Assembly: GCA_011042225.1 (NCBI GenBank)
Contig: DQXT01000136.1
Location: forward strand, 1 to 42,832
Direction of reading: 5' to 3'
DNA length: 42,832 bases
From: Deltaproteobacteria bacterium
Lineage (GTDB): Bacteria; Desulfobacterota; Dissulfuribacteria; Dissulfuribacterales; UBA3076
The translations under genes and the position numbers were made by a program. The notes under the pieces were generated by a model. It was not told the origin of the DNA. It was given only the letters and a program-made list of their open reading frames with translations, and made no database searches. Below are positions 9,114 to 19,609 of this stretch, in pieces. Position 1 is the stretch's first letter; every line of letters begins with the position of its first letter.

Positions 9114-10502
9114 ATGATCAGAGTTTTTGGGAAACAATATTCCATTAGAAGATTGTTTTTTTTTGGTGGGGAAGGCCTTTTTCTATTCTTATCCCTGGTT
9201 ACAGTTGTGGCCTATCGCAATGGTGGAGCAATTTCCGCATCCGATATATTGTCCCTTTGGCCCAGGTTGTTTCTGATAGTTTCTGTCTGCCTGTTGTCTC
9301 TTTACTACTATGATCTATATACTTTCAGGTCCGGTTTCAATTATCTAGAGATGACCATACGCCTGCTTCAGGCCCTTGGTAGCGCCTCAATTTTTTTGGG
9401 ATTTCTTTATTTTGTCTTTCCGGTCCTTTTGCCCGGTCGGTGGGTCTTTTTGGGTAGCCTGCTCGTCTTTATATTGTTAAGCAGTCTTTGGAGATATGTC
9501 TATTGCTGGATGCTTAGAAAAGAATGGTGGACTATTCCTGTCTTGGTTGTGGGGTCCGGCAACTTTCCTGAAGAGATAATCCGAGAAGTCAAGGATAAGA
9601 GTGACTGCGGTTTCAGGATTGCGGGTGCAGTCCTGGACACATTGCCGGTTCAGGATGACGCCTATAGTGACATAAGGGTCTTTAATTCTTTTTCTGATTT
9701 GTCTCAGCGTGTACGAGATACTGGAGCGGAAGAAATTATTGTTGCCATGGATCAGCGGAGAGGCAGGATCCCCCTGGATGAACTCCTGGACTGTAAGATG
9801 AAGGGGCTGCCTGTTCTTGAAGGAGAGACCTTTTATGAAGAGCTTACGGGTAGATTGCTGGTTGACATGATAAATCCCAGTTGGCTGATTTTTCGCAAGG
9901 GTTTTCAAAAGTCGTGGTTAATGATGACAACAAAGCGACTTATTGGTACATGCATATCAGCTATTGGCCTTTTATTTACATTTCCGATTATTGTGCTGAC
10001 TTCCATATGTATTAAGCTGGATTCCCCAGGTCCTATATTCTATAGGCAGGAGAGGGTTGGCAGGGGAGGCAAGACCTTTATTTTGATTAAATTTCGTTCT
10101 ATGCGACAGGACGCGGAACGTGGAGTGGCTAAATGGGCAAAAAGGGATGACGCAAGGGTTACCCGGGTCGGTCGAATAATTCGCAAACTCAGGATAGACG
10201 AGATCCCACAGATGTGGAATGTTCTTAAAGGCGAAATGAGTTTCGTTGGACCCAGACCTGAGAGGCCACAATTTGTAAGCGAGCTGACAAAGAAGATCCG
10301 GTATTATAATCAACGCAGCACCGTTCACCCGGGGATTACAGGGTGGGCTCAGATCAGCTATCCCTATGGGGCCTCAGAGGAAGATGCCAAAAAGAAGCTT
10401 GAATACGACCTTTTCTATATAAAACATATGTCTATAATACTGGATCTTTATATAATACTTAAGACTGTTAAGACAATCCTTTTCAGAGAGGGGTCTCGTT
10501 AG
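9114..10502 (+). CDS. Undecaprenyl-phosphate sugar phosphotransferase (bacterial sugar transferase, EpsB-like)
   Basis: N-terminal TM helices; KLDSPGPIFYRQERVGRGGKTFILIKFRSMR...LRIDEIPQMWNVLKGEMSFVGPRPERP. Confidence 0.94.
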   Translation: MIRVFGKQYSIRRLFFFGGEGLFLFLSLVTVVAYRNGGAISASDILSLWPRLFLIVSVCLLSLYYYDLYTFRSGFNYLEMTIRLLQALGSASIFLGFLYFVFPVLLPGRWVFLGSLLVFILLSSLWRYVYCWMLRKEWWTIPVLVVGSGNFPEEIIREVKDKSDCGFRIAGAVLDTLPVQDDAYSDIRVFNSFSDLSQRVRDTGAEEIIVAMDQRRGRIPLDELLDCKMKGLPVLEGETFYEELTGRLLVDMINPSWLIFRKGFQKSWLMMTTKRLIGTCISAIGLLFTFPIIVLTSICIKLDSPGPIFYRQERVGRGGKTFILIKFRSMRQDAERGVAKWAKRDDARVTRVGRIIRKLRIDEIPQMWNVLKGEMSFVGPRPERPQFVSELTKKIRYYNQRSTVHPGITGWAQISYPYGASEEDAKKKLEYDLFYIKHMSIILDLYIILKTVKTILFREGSR

Positions 10503-10597
10503 CCTGGAAAGAGAGTTTTCAAAGGTAAGAAAGAGACTTCATATTATTAAGGCATTGATTGTAGTATGTTTAAGAGCACTAATTTTGGGGAGAATAT

Positions 10598-12439
10598 ATG
10601 TGCGGCATAGTAGGGTATATTGGTCACAGGTGCGTATTGCCGGTACTCCTAGATGGCCTCAGGAGGCTGGAGTACAGGGGCTATGATTCAGCCGGGGTGG
10701 CCTATATCCACAAGAGGTCTGTCTTTCGCATCAGAAGCGAAGGTAAGCTGGACAAGCTAGACCTGTTATTAGACGGTATCCGCGATCTACCAAGTTCCAT
10801 TGGTGTGGGCCATACACGCTGGGCTACTCATGGGGAGCCCAATGAGTCTAACGCCCATCCACACACAGACTGTACAGGAAATCTGGTTGTAGTTCACAAT
10901 GGTATTATTGAAAATTATTATACCCTTCGCCAACAGCTCCAGTACGAGGGCCATGTCTTCAAATCAGAGACAGATACTGAGGTCCTGGCACACCTTGTGG
11001 AAAAATATTTGAAGGGAGATCTGGTTCAGGCTGTCAGGGACGCCCTGATGGAAGTTGAAGGCGCCTATGCTATCGGCGTGTTGTGGCAGGGCAATCCCGA
11101 TATATTGGTTGCCGCGCGAAAGCAGAGCCCCATGGTCTTGGGGCTTGCCGATAACGAGAGCTTTCTGGCCTCGGATATACCCGCCCTTTTGCCCTATACG
11201 CGCGAGGTAATCTTTCTGGATGACGGGGAGATGGCCGTCCTTTCCAGGAGGGATATCGAAGTGAGACGTATAGATAACGGTAAGTATATATCAAGAATTC
11301 CTCAAACCATTTCCTGGGATGCTACCATGGCGGAAAAGGCCGGATATAAGCATTTTATGTTAAAGGAAATATATGAGCAGCCTCAGGCCGTGCTCAACAC
11401 CTCTCGCGGTCGCGTGTTGCCCGAGTTCGGAAGAGTGAGCCTGCCGGAAATTGAACTGTCTCCAGATTTAATAAAGGGCTTCAGGAGGGTCGTGCTTCTT
11501 GCCTGCGGCACATCCTGGCATGCAGGCCTTGTAGCAAAATATTGGATAGAGAAATGGGCGCGTCTTCCTGTGGAAGTGGAGCTCGCTTCTGAATTTCGTT
11601 ACAGACATCTTATACTGGATAAGACCGTGCTCACAGTTCCCATTTCCCAGTCAGGAGAGACGGCCGATACCTTGGCCGGGCTGCGGATGGCAAAAAAGCT
11701 GGGTTCAGTTGTAATAGCTATCTGCAATGTGGTGGGGAGCACCATAACCAGAGAGTCAGACGGTACGGTTTATACCCATGCCGGACCTGAAATAGGGGTT
11801 GCCTCAACTAAGGCCTTTACCAGTCAGCTTTCAGCCCTTTATGTACTTGCACTTTATTTAAGCCAGGCAAGAAACAGCCTTGCCAGGGAAGATGTTAGAG
11901 GCAAGATTTCAGCTCTCATAAGTGTTCCCAGGTTACTGGAAGAAGGTCTCGTGTCATGGCATAAACAGACCATGGAGTTGGCGGATATCTTTTACAATTA
12001 CAGGGATTTTTTATATCTTGGCAGGGACATTCATTTTCCTGTCGCCCTTGAAGGGGCCCTGAAGCTTAAGGAGATTTCATACATCCATGCGGAGGGATAT
12101 GCGGCAGGGGAAATGAAACACGGTCCAATCGCCTTGATTGACAAGAATATGCCGGTGGTAGCCCTGGCCCCCCGTGATCATGTTTATGATAAGGTGCTTA
12201 GTAATGTGGAAGAGGTGAAATCCAGACGCGGTATCGTGATAGTTGTTGGGGAAGAGGCCGATGAGGCCATTTCCAGGATCGCAAAACATGTTGTGTCAGT
12301 CTCCAGACCGGAAGACCCTGACGTCAATCCATTTCTTTATACTATTCCTTTACAGTTATTGGCCTATGAAATAGCAGTGGCCCGTGGATGTGATGTGGAT
12401 CAGCCACGCAATCTGGCAAAGAGCGTGACGGTTGAATAG
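10598..12439 (+). CDS. glmS: Glutamine--fructose-6-phosphate aminotransferase (isomerizing)
   Basis: MCGIVGYIGHR N-terminal nucleophile, HTRWATHGEP, two SIS domains, C-terminal PRNLAKSVTVE. Confidence 0.98.
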   Translation: MCGIVGYIGHRCVLPVLLDGLRRLEYRGYDSAGVAYIHKRSVFRIRSEGKLDKLDLLLDGIRDLPSSIGVGHTRWATHGEPNESNAHPHTDCTGNLVVVHNGIIENYYTLRQQLQYEGHVFKSETDTEVLAHLVEKYLKGDLVQAVRDALMEVEGAYAIGVLWQGNPDILVAARKQSPMVLGLADNESFLASDIPALLPYTREVIFLDDGEMAVLSRRDIEVRRIDNGKYISRIPQTISWDATMAEKAGYKHFMLKEIYEQPQAVLNTSRGRVLPEFGRVSLPEIELSPDLIKGFRRVVLLACGTSWHAGLVAKYWIEKWARLPVEVELASEFRYRHLILDKTVLTVPISQSGETADTLAGLRMAKKLGSVVIAICNVVGSTITRESDGTVYTHAGPEIGVASTKAFTSQLSALYVLALYLSQARNSLAREDVRGKISALISVPRLLEEGLVSWHKQTMELADIFYNYRDFLYLGRDIHFPVALEGALKLKEISYIHAEGYAAGEMKHGPIALIDKNMPVVALAPRDHVYDKVLSNVEEVKSRRGIVIVVGEEADEAISRIAKHVVSVSRPEDPDVNPFLYTIPLQLLAYEIAVARGCDVDQPRNLAKSVTVE

Positions 12440-12490
12440 CGGTCTTTCTGGTGTGAACAGTTGCCCGGCATGAATAAGGAGAATTATTGA

Positions 12491-13522
12491 ATGATTGCTG
12501 AATCATCTAATACAATAAAAAAAATACTGGTTACAGGTGCTGCCGGATTCATAGGATATCACCTTTCCAGACGACTTCTGGAAGAGGGAAGAGAGGTCGT
12601 GGGTCTTGATAACATGAATAACTATTATGATCCGGGTCTCAAAGAGGCACGCCTTTCCAGGCTTATACCATATGTGAATTTCAAATCAGTGCGAAAGGAC
12701 TTGTCAGACAGGGCGGCAATGGAAGAACTCTTTGCGGCCGAGATGTTTGACGGAGTGATCAACCTGGCGGCCCAGGCAGGCGTGCGCTATTCCATAATAA
12801 ACCCCCATTCCTACGTGGATTCAAACCTTGTAGGCTTTATGAACGTCCTTGAGGGCTGCCGGCATAATAAAGTCAGGCATTTGGTCTTTGCTTCATCAAG
12901 TTCTGTATACGGGGCAAATACAAAAATGCCTTTTAGTGTCCATGATAATGTGGATCATCCGGTATCCATCTATGCCGCTACCAAAAAGGCCAACGAGTTA
13001 ATGGCACATACTTACAGCCATCTATACGGCATGCACTGTACGGGCCTGCGCTTTTTTACCGTTTACGGTCCCTGGGGAAGACCAGATATGGCACTTTTTT
13101 TGTTTACAAAGGCCATATTAAAAGATCGTCCTATAGATGTATTTAATAATGGTAAAATGCGCAGGGACTTTACATACATAGATGACATTGTTGAAGGCGT
13201 GCTAAGGGTCTTGGACAAGCCAGCGACTCCCGGTCCCGGCTGGTCCGGTGACGCACCAGATCCCGGTTCGAGCTATGTACCCTACAAGCTCTATAATATT
13301 GGCAACAATCAGCCGGTGGAGTTGTTACACTTCATTGAGATAATAGAAACATGCTTGGGAAAGAAGGCCCGGAAGAATCTGTTGCCTATGCAGCCGGGAG
13401 ACGTTCCGGCCACTTACGCAAATATTGATGACATAATGAGAGATGTAGGATTTAAGCCAAGCACCACTTTAGAAGAAGGGGTTCCCAGGTTCATTTCCTG
13501 GTATAGGGATTATTATAAGTAG
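12491..13522 (+). CDS. NAD-dependent UDP-sugar epimerase (UDP-glucuronate 4-epimerase-like)
   Basis: TGAAGFIGYHLSRRLL, YxxxK in SIYAATKKANE, FFTVYGPWGRPDMALFLFT. Confidence 0.93.
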   Translation: MIAESSNTIKKILVTGAAGFIGYHLSRRLLEEGREVVGLDNMNNYYDPGLKEARLSRLIPYVNFKSVRKDLSDRAAMEELFAAEMFDGVINLAAQAGVRYSIINPHSYVDSNLVGFMNVLEGCRHNKVRHLVFASSSSVYGANTKMPFSVHDNVDHPVSIYAATKKANELMAHTYSHLYGMHCTGLRFFTVYGPWGRPDMALFLFTKAILKDRPIDVFNNGKMRRDFTYIDDIVEGVLRVLDKPATPGPGWSGDAPDPGSSYVPYKLYNIGNNQPVELLHFIEIIETCLGKKARKNLLPMQPGDVPATYANIDDIMRDVGFKPSTTLEEGVPRFISWYRDYYK

Positions 13523-13835
13523 TTACGTCCTAGCCTTGCCGCGGGTAAAGATCCGCTTCTTTATACAGCCGCTGCACTGTAACATAATACACCCTTGCCC
13601 TTTCAAGACCGCGAACTGCCTTTATGTATTTATTCTTTTTCTGAAGGCCCTTGCATCTACCCCTGAAAAGCAATAACACCATACTTATTTTCGATCCTGA
13701 CTGTACACAACCTGGATACCATTCGTCTCATTTATAGTACATGTTAATTGTTCGCCACATTGAAAATCTTAAGTCTTGGCATAGAGAAAAGCATCATGCT
13801 ACAATGAGATCGCAGATCCAAAGGAGGCTAAAGGA

Positions 13836-15986
13836 ATGAGAGTGTGGCCGGGAAAGCCCTATCCCTTAGGCACTACATGGGATGGAATGGGGGTAAATTT
13901 TGCCCTGTTCTCAGAGCATGCCGAGAGTGTAGAGCTCTGTCTCTTAGATTCTGTCAACGCGGAGCAGGAGAGTCATCGCATCGTTCTTCCGGAATACACG
14001 GATCATGTCTGGCATGGATATCTCCCGGACGCACGACCGGGGCAGATTTATGGCTACAGGGTCTATGGGCCTTATCTCCCGGAAGCCGGGCACCGGTTCA
14101 ACTCAAACAAAATGCTTCTCGACCCCTATGCCAAGGCGGTGATCCGTCCGATTCACTGGTGTCCGGCTATGTATGGATATCGGATCGAGGACCCAGATGC
14201 AGATCTATCTTTTGACCACGAAGACAATATCAGATATGCTCCTCTCGCTGCGGTGATCGACCCTGCCTTTGTCTGGGGAGACGATCGTCCTCCTTCTGTT
14301 CCGTGGCACAAAACCGTCATTTACGAAGCCCACGTAAAGGGTATGACCGCCCGTCATCCCGATGTCCCCCCAGAGCTTCGCGGCACTTATGCCGGATTCG
14401 CCAGCGAGCCTGTCATCCGTCATCTTAAAAGCCTCGGGGTCACCGCCGTAGAGCTAATGCCCATCCATCATTCGGTAAACGATGAGCGATTGGTAAATAT
14501 CGGCCTGGTAAACTACTGGGGCTACAACACCATTGGGTACTTTGCCCCGGACCCCCGCTTCACCTCTCAGGGTAGCCGGCAGTCCCCGGTGACTGAGTTC
14601 AAGACGATGGTCCGGACCTTACATGCGGCCGGGATAGAAGTCATCCTGGATGTTGTATATAACCATACGGCTGAGGGGAACAGCTTCGGTCCGACCATTT
14701 CCTTTCGGGGTATCGACAACGCTTCATACTATCGCCTTGCCGCATACGACAAGAGCAAGTATATGGACTTCACCGGTTGCGGAAATACCCTGAACATGAT
14801 GCACCCCAGAGTACTTCAACTCATAATGGACAGCCTCCGGTACTGGATTCTCGAAATGCACGTGGACGGTTTTCGTTTCGACCTTGCCAGCGCCCTTGCC
14901 AGAGAGCTATATGAGGTGGAAAAGCTGGGGGCGTTTTTCGACATCATTCATCAGGACCCGGTGATCTCTCAGGTGAAGCTCATCGCCGAGCCATGGGACC
15001 TCGGACAAGGGGGATATCAGGTAGGTAATTTCCCGGTACTCTGGACCGAATGGAATGCAAAATACAGGGATTTGGTCAGGCGGTTATGGAATACCGGTTG
15101 CCTCGAGGTGAGTGAACTCGCGACCCGTATATCCGGGAGTAGTGATCTTTATGAGACCAGCGGGCGCAAGCCTTATGCAAGCATAAATTTTGTCACCTGC
15201 CATGACGGTTTCACCCTTGAGGATCTCGTGAGCTACAATGAAAAACACAACGAGGCCAACGGCGAAGAAAACCGGGACGGGGAAAACAACAACATAAGCT
15301 TCAACTACGGCGTAGAAGGACCCAGTGATAATCCGGCGATCAGGAGCCTGCGGTTTCGGCAGAAACGGAATTTCATGGCCACTCTCCTGTTTTCCCTCGG
15401 TGTCCCCATGATATCCGGAGGGGATGAGCTGTCCCGGACCCAGCAAGGAAACAACAACGGTTACTGCCAGGACAATGAACTGAGTTGGTATCCCTGGGAG
15501 CTCGGGAAGGAAGAGAAGCAGTTCCTTGAGTTTGTGAAACGCGTAGTCGCCATCAGAAAGAGCCAACCGGTCTTTCTGCGCCGGAACTTCTTTCAGGGTC
15601 GTCCGATTCGCGGTACTGGAATAAAGGATATCGCTTGGCTAGGCCCGGATGGAAGCGAAATGACCGACGAGGACTGGGAAAATCCCTCTGTTTGTTCCCT
15701 GGGTATTCTGCTTGGAGGAGAGGCGCTCAACGAGATTGATGAGATGGGACGGTCTATTCGCGGTGAGACTCTGCTCCTGCTATTCAATTCAAGTACCGAG
15801 ACGGTCCCGTTCGTCCTGCCTTCTCATAACGAGGGTGGATACTGGAAGCTCATGCTGGATACCACCACAGAGGAATCGGTGCCCGAGCGGCGGGGATTTC
15901 GGGAGTCCGGAACCGCTTATCCTCTCAGAGACCGGAGTGTTGCCCTGTTTCGCCTTTACCATCCGGACCAATATATGGAAAACTAG
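13836..15986 (+). CDS. glgX: Glycogen debranching enzyme
   Basis: GH13 motifs DVVYNHTAEGN, VDGFRFDLAS, LIAEPWD, VTCHDGFTLEDLVSYNEKHNEANGE; typical GlgX architecture. Confidence 0.95.
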   Translation: MRVWPGKPYPLGTTWDGMGVNFALFSEHAESVELCLLDSVNAEQESHRIVLPEYTDHVWHGYLPDARPGQIYGYRVYGPYLPEAGHRFNSNKMLLDPYAKAVIRPIHWCPAMYGYRIEDPDADLSFDHEDNIRYAPLAAVIDPAFVWGDDRPPSVPWHKTVIYEAHVKGMTARHPDVPPELRGTYAGFASEPVIRHLKSLGVTAVELMPIHHSVNDERLVNIGLVNYWGYNTIGYFAPDPRFTSQGSRQSPVTEFKTMVRTLHAAGIEVILDVVYNHTAEGNSFGPTISFRGIDNASYYRLAAYDKSKYMDFTGCGNTLNMMHPRVLQLIMDSLRYWILEMHVDGFRFDLASALARELYEVEKLGAFFDIIHQDPVISQVKLIAEPWDLGQGGYQVGNFPVLWTEWNAKYRDLVRRLWNTGCLEVSELATRISGSSDLYETSGRKPYASINFVTCHDGFTLEDLVSYNEKHNEANGEENRDGENNNISFNYGVEGPSDNPAIRSLRFRQKRNFMATLLFSLGVPMISGGDELSRTQQGNNNGYCQDNELSWYPWELGKEEKQFLEFVKRVVAIRKSQPVFLRRNFFQGRPIRGTGIKDIAWLGPDGSEMTDEDWENPSVCSLGILLGGEALNEIDEMGRSIRGETLLLLFNSSTETVPFVLPSHNEGGYWKLMLDTTTEESVPERRGFRESGTAYPLRDRSVALFRLYHPDQYMEN

Positions 15987-16017
15987 CGATCCTGAACTAC
16001 GATGAAGAGAGTATAAT

Positions 16018-17444
16018 GTGAAAATCGTATATATGACCCGCGAATATCCACCCAATGTCTATGGAGGCGCCGGGGTACATGTGGAACATCTGGCCAGGGA
16101 GGTCGCCCGTCACGCCACAGTGGAGGTCAAATGCTTTGACGGCCGGCGAGCGACATCCGGGAATCCTTCAGTGACGGGATATGCTTTCAGAGAAGATATG
16201 TTCGAAGGGATCCCCGGCGTGTCCGGCAGGCCTTAATGGCCCTTCAGACCTGTATGTATTTTAACGCGGCACCCATTGAGGCTGATATAGTCCACTGTCA
16301 TACGTGGTATTCCATGTGGGGAGGTATCCTGGCGAAGATCGCCTATGGTATTCCCCTCGTGGCTACTGTTCATTCTCTCGAACCCATGCGGCCGTGGAAA
16401 AGGGAGCAGCTGGGCAGGGGTTACGATCTGTCCAGCTGGGTGGAGCGAACGGCTCTGGAGATGGCCGATGCGGTCATAGCCGATTCTTCAAGTGACCGGG
16501 AGCAGATTCTTTTGCGTTTTGCGGTAAACCCTGAAAAGATATCGGTTATTCCAAATGGTGTCGATACACAGGTGTACAGGCCGGTCAGGACCACTGCCTT
16601 TCTTGATCGTTATGGTATCGATACAGAGAGGCCTTACGTGCTTTTCCTCGGGATGGTGAGCAGACAAAAGGGTATAGACCATTTCCTCATAGGGGCCTAT
16701 CTTATGGCGGTGGAGAAACTCGGACGCAGAACGGCCGGGTTTCATCGCGCCCTCTGTCCTAAGGGAGGGGATAGGGCCTTCAGGCCGGAACCTATGCGGA
16801 GCGAGGATGTCGAGGCCATGGCAGAAAGTTTCGTCAGGAAGGCTCGGCATTCCATGGAACTGCTATCATATCGAATTCATGAGTTAAATGAAGACAGCCG
16901 TGTCCTTGCCGATAAAGTGCTTACTGCGGCCTCTCTCCTGATCAACCGTTTCCGGGATCCGGCCCAGCTCAGAAGCCGTCCGGCCCGAATACGCTGTCAT
17001 GGCGACTATCACCTGGGCCAGGTCCTGTGGACCGGAAACGATTTCGTGCTCCTGGATTTCGAGGGAGAGCCCCTTAAGACCCTTGAAGAGAGGAGGCAGA
17101 AACATTCCGCGTTAAAGGATGTGGCGGGCATGCTGCGTTCTTTCAGCTATGCCGCCCAGACCAAACGAGGGAAGTTCGTTCTGCGGGCAGCGGAGGATAG
17201 GGAAATCTTGGAACAATGGTTTTTGCTTTGGGAGCGCTGGGTGACGACGGCCTTTGTCCAGAGCTATCTAGCCGAAGCCGGAAGAGAGCCCTTTGTCCCC
17301 GGAAATTTCAAGGATATTCAGCTTTTGCTGCAGGCCTTCGTGTTGGACAAGGCATTTTACGAACTTACATATGAGCTCAACAACCGTCCGGATTGGGTGT
17401 ATATCCCGCTGAAGGGAATCCTGCTCCTTGTCGGAGATGTGTGA
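16018..17444 (+). pseudogene. Frameshifted chimera: GlgA (GT-B glycogen synthase) N-terminal domain joined to the C-terminal lobe of a TreS-type maltokinase
   Basis: GTG start; KIVYMTREYPPNVYGGAGVHVEHL ... frame change near 16204-16211 ... MALQTCMYFNAAPIEADIVHCHTWYS...VSRQKGIDHFL (GlgA), then LMAVEKLGRRTAGFH...IRCHGDYHLGQVLWTGNDFVLLDFEGEP...KDVAGMLRSFSYAA...[21 protein letters not shown] (maltokinase C-lobe). Confidence 0.85.
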
Positions 17445-17457
17445 GGAAACAAAATAT

Positions 17458-19374
17458 ATGAATAAAGAACAGGAATACTTTCTTACCGACTATGACATCC
17501 ATCTTCTTATTGAAGGGAGCCATTATCGTGCATGGGAAAAGCTGGGTGCCCATCCCGCCGAGGTGGGCGGCAAAAAAGGAACCCGGTTCGCAGTGTGGGC
17601 TCCCAATGCCCGTGACGTGTCCGTCATCGGCGATTTCAATGGCTGGAAGGCCGGGACTCATTTTTTAAAAAATCGCGGTGACTGCGGCATCTGGGAGGGT
17701 TTTATTCCCGGAGTGGATAAAGGGGACCTCTATAAGTACACAATTGTTTCCAATGTCAAGGGATATCGGGAAGACAAGGCGGATCCTTATGCCTTTGCCT
17801 GTGAGATAAGGCCGCAAAGTTCCTCGATGGTGTGGGATTTATCTGGTTATGAGTGGGGCGATCAGGACTGGCTGGCGCAACGCGGGCGTCGCCATAGGGC
17901 TGATGCAGCGATGGCGATTTATGAAGTCCATCTCGGTTCATGGATGCGGAATCCAGAGGAAGGAAACCGCTGGCTGACATACCGGGAGCTTGCTCCAAAA
18001 CTCTCAGAATACGTGAAGGAGATGGGTTTTACCCACGTAGAGCTCCTTCCGGTAAGCGAGTACCCCCTGGATGAATCCTGGGGCTATCAGACAATCGGGT
18101 ATTTCGCCCCTACAAGTCGGTTTGGAACCCCTCAAGACTTTATGTATTTTATTGATGTCCTCCACCAGAGCGGTATCGGAGTGATTCTTGATTGGGTACC
18201 GGCCCATTTCCCCAAGGATGCGCACGGTCTTGGATTCTTTGATGGCACACACCTTTACGAGCATGCCGATCCACGAAAGGGAGAGCATCGGGACTGGGGA
18301 ACGTTCATCTTCAACTATGGCCGTCGGGAAGTAAGCAATTTTTTGCTTACGAATGCCCTTTTCTGGCTCGAAATCTATCATATCGACGGGCTTCGGGTGG
18401 ATGCCGTGGCCTCCATGTTATACCTAGATTATTCTAGGGAAGAGGGAGAGTGGATACCAAACGAATACGGCGGCCGGGAAAACCTGGAAGCCGTGGCCTT
18501 TCTCAAGCGGTTCAACGAGCTTGTATACGAGCGTTATCCCGACGTCATCACCGTGGCCGAGGAGTCGACCGCATGGCCCATGGTATCCAGGCCGACCTAT
18601 CTCGGAGGTCTCGGGTTCGGGTTTAAGTGGAATATGGGATGGATGCATGATACACTCCTTTATCTTTCCAAGGATCCGCTCTACCGGAAGTATCATCACA
18701 ACACCCTCACCTTCAGCCTCCTCTATGCCTTTCATGAAAATTTCATATTGCCTTTTTCCCATGATGAAGTCGTCCATGGCAAAGGATCCATGATCGGAAA
18801 GATGCCGGGGGACGACTGGCAAAAATTTGCAAATCTGCGGCTGCTTTATGGTTACATGTATCTGCATCCGGGCAAAAAGCTTCTCTTTATGGGGGATGAA
18901 ATCGGTCAGTGGGCAGAGTGGAACCACGACTCCAGCCTGGAATGGCATCTCCTTCAGCATGACCCCCACCGGGGACTCCAGCGATGGGTGCAGGATCTGA
19001 ACAACCTGCTCAAGGAAAAGCGGGCCTTGTTTGAACAGGATTTCGAACCGGCTGGCTTTGCCTGGATTGACTGCCATGACAGCCAGCAGAGTGTTTTGAG
19101 CTTTCTCCGGCAGGGCAGGAATGCAGAAGATGTCGTTGTCTGCGCCTGCAACTTCACCCCCGTACCGCGTTATAACTACCGGCTCGGAGTGCCTCTGGCT
19201 GGTTGGTGGAAGGAGGCCCTCAACAGTGACGCGCCCCTGTATGCAGGCAGCGGACAGGGAAACATGGGAGGGGTCCCGGCCAGTCCCGTGGCCTCTCATG
19301 GTCACTATCATTCACTGAACATCACGCTTCCTCCTCTGGGAATAGTTGTATTTTATCCTGCCGATGAAGGTTGA
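17458..19374 (+). CDS. glgB: 1,4-alpha-glucan branching enzyme
   Basis: CBM48 [58 protein letters not shown]. The ORF track starts at 17428; 17458 (MNKEQEYFL) is a plausible alternative start. Confidence 0.96.
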   Translation: MNKEQEYFLTDYDIHLLIEGSHYRAWEKLGAHPAEVGGKKGTRFAVWAPNARDVSVIGDFNGWKAGTHFLKNRGDCGIWEGFIPGVDKGDLYKYTIVSNVKGYREDKADPYAFACEIRPQSSSMVWDLSGYEWGDQDWLAQRGRRHRADAAMAIYEVHLGSWMRNPEEGNRWLTYRELAPKLSEYVKEMGFTHVELLPVSEYPLDESWGYQTIGYFAPTSRFGTPQDFMYFIDVLHQSGIGVILDWVPAHFPKDAHGLGFFDGTHLYEHADPRKGEHRDWGTFIFNYGRREVSNFLLTNALFWLEIYHIDGLRVDAVASMLYLDYSREEGEWIPNEYGGRENLEAVAFLKRFNELVYERYPDVITVAEESTAWPMVSRPTYLGGLGFGFKWNMGWMHDTLLYLSKDPLYRKYHHNTLTFSLLYAFHENFILPFSHDEVVHGKGSMIGKMPGDDWQKFANLRLLYGYMYLHPGKKLLFMGDEIGQWAEWNHDSSLEWHLLQHDPHRGLQRWVQDLNNLLKEKRALFEQDFEPAGFAWIDCHDSQQSVLSFLRQGRNAEDVVVCACNFTPVPRYNYRLGVPLAGWWKEALNSDAPLYAGSGQGNMGGVPASPVASHGHYHSLNITLPPLGIVVFYPADEG

Positions 19375-19609
19375 ACTCCAGATTTTCAGTGCCGTCCCGC
19401 ATCCTTTGGTGCCGGGTTCAGAGAGATATACACGATTTGTTTTTCTCTCCGGGCCTCGATTTGAGGTCGTCCTCTGCAATGTTAAAAGACCTTAATTTCG
19501 ACAAATACAGGAATCTTTTAATGCGCTTTTTGTCATTTACAGGTTCTCTAAAGGGGAATTCTTTGATCAGAGACGTTTTAAAGATCAGAAATTAAAAAGG
19601 GAAAAGGCC

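Noticed and set aside
10503-10597. glmS ribozyme upstream of glmS
   Set aside because: The leader is under 100 nt and shows no recognisable glmS ribozyme core; such ribozymes are mainly known from Firmicutes.
13533-13690. 50-codon minus-strand ORF (MVLLLFRGRCKGLQKKNKYIKAVRGLERARVYYVTVQRLYKEADLYPRQG) in the epimerase-glgX gap
   Set aside because: Short, no clear RBS or family; could be a remnant but evidence is insufficient.
15084-15566. 160 aa minus-strand ORF inside glgX
   Set aside because: Antisense shadow of conserved GlgX catalytic sequence.
18424-19311. 295 aa minus-strand ORF opposite glgB
   Set aside because: Antisense shadow of a strongly conserved GH13 coding region; no recognisable motif or RBS.
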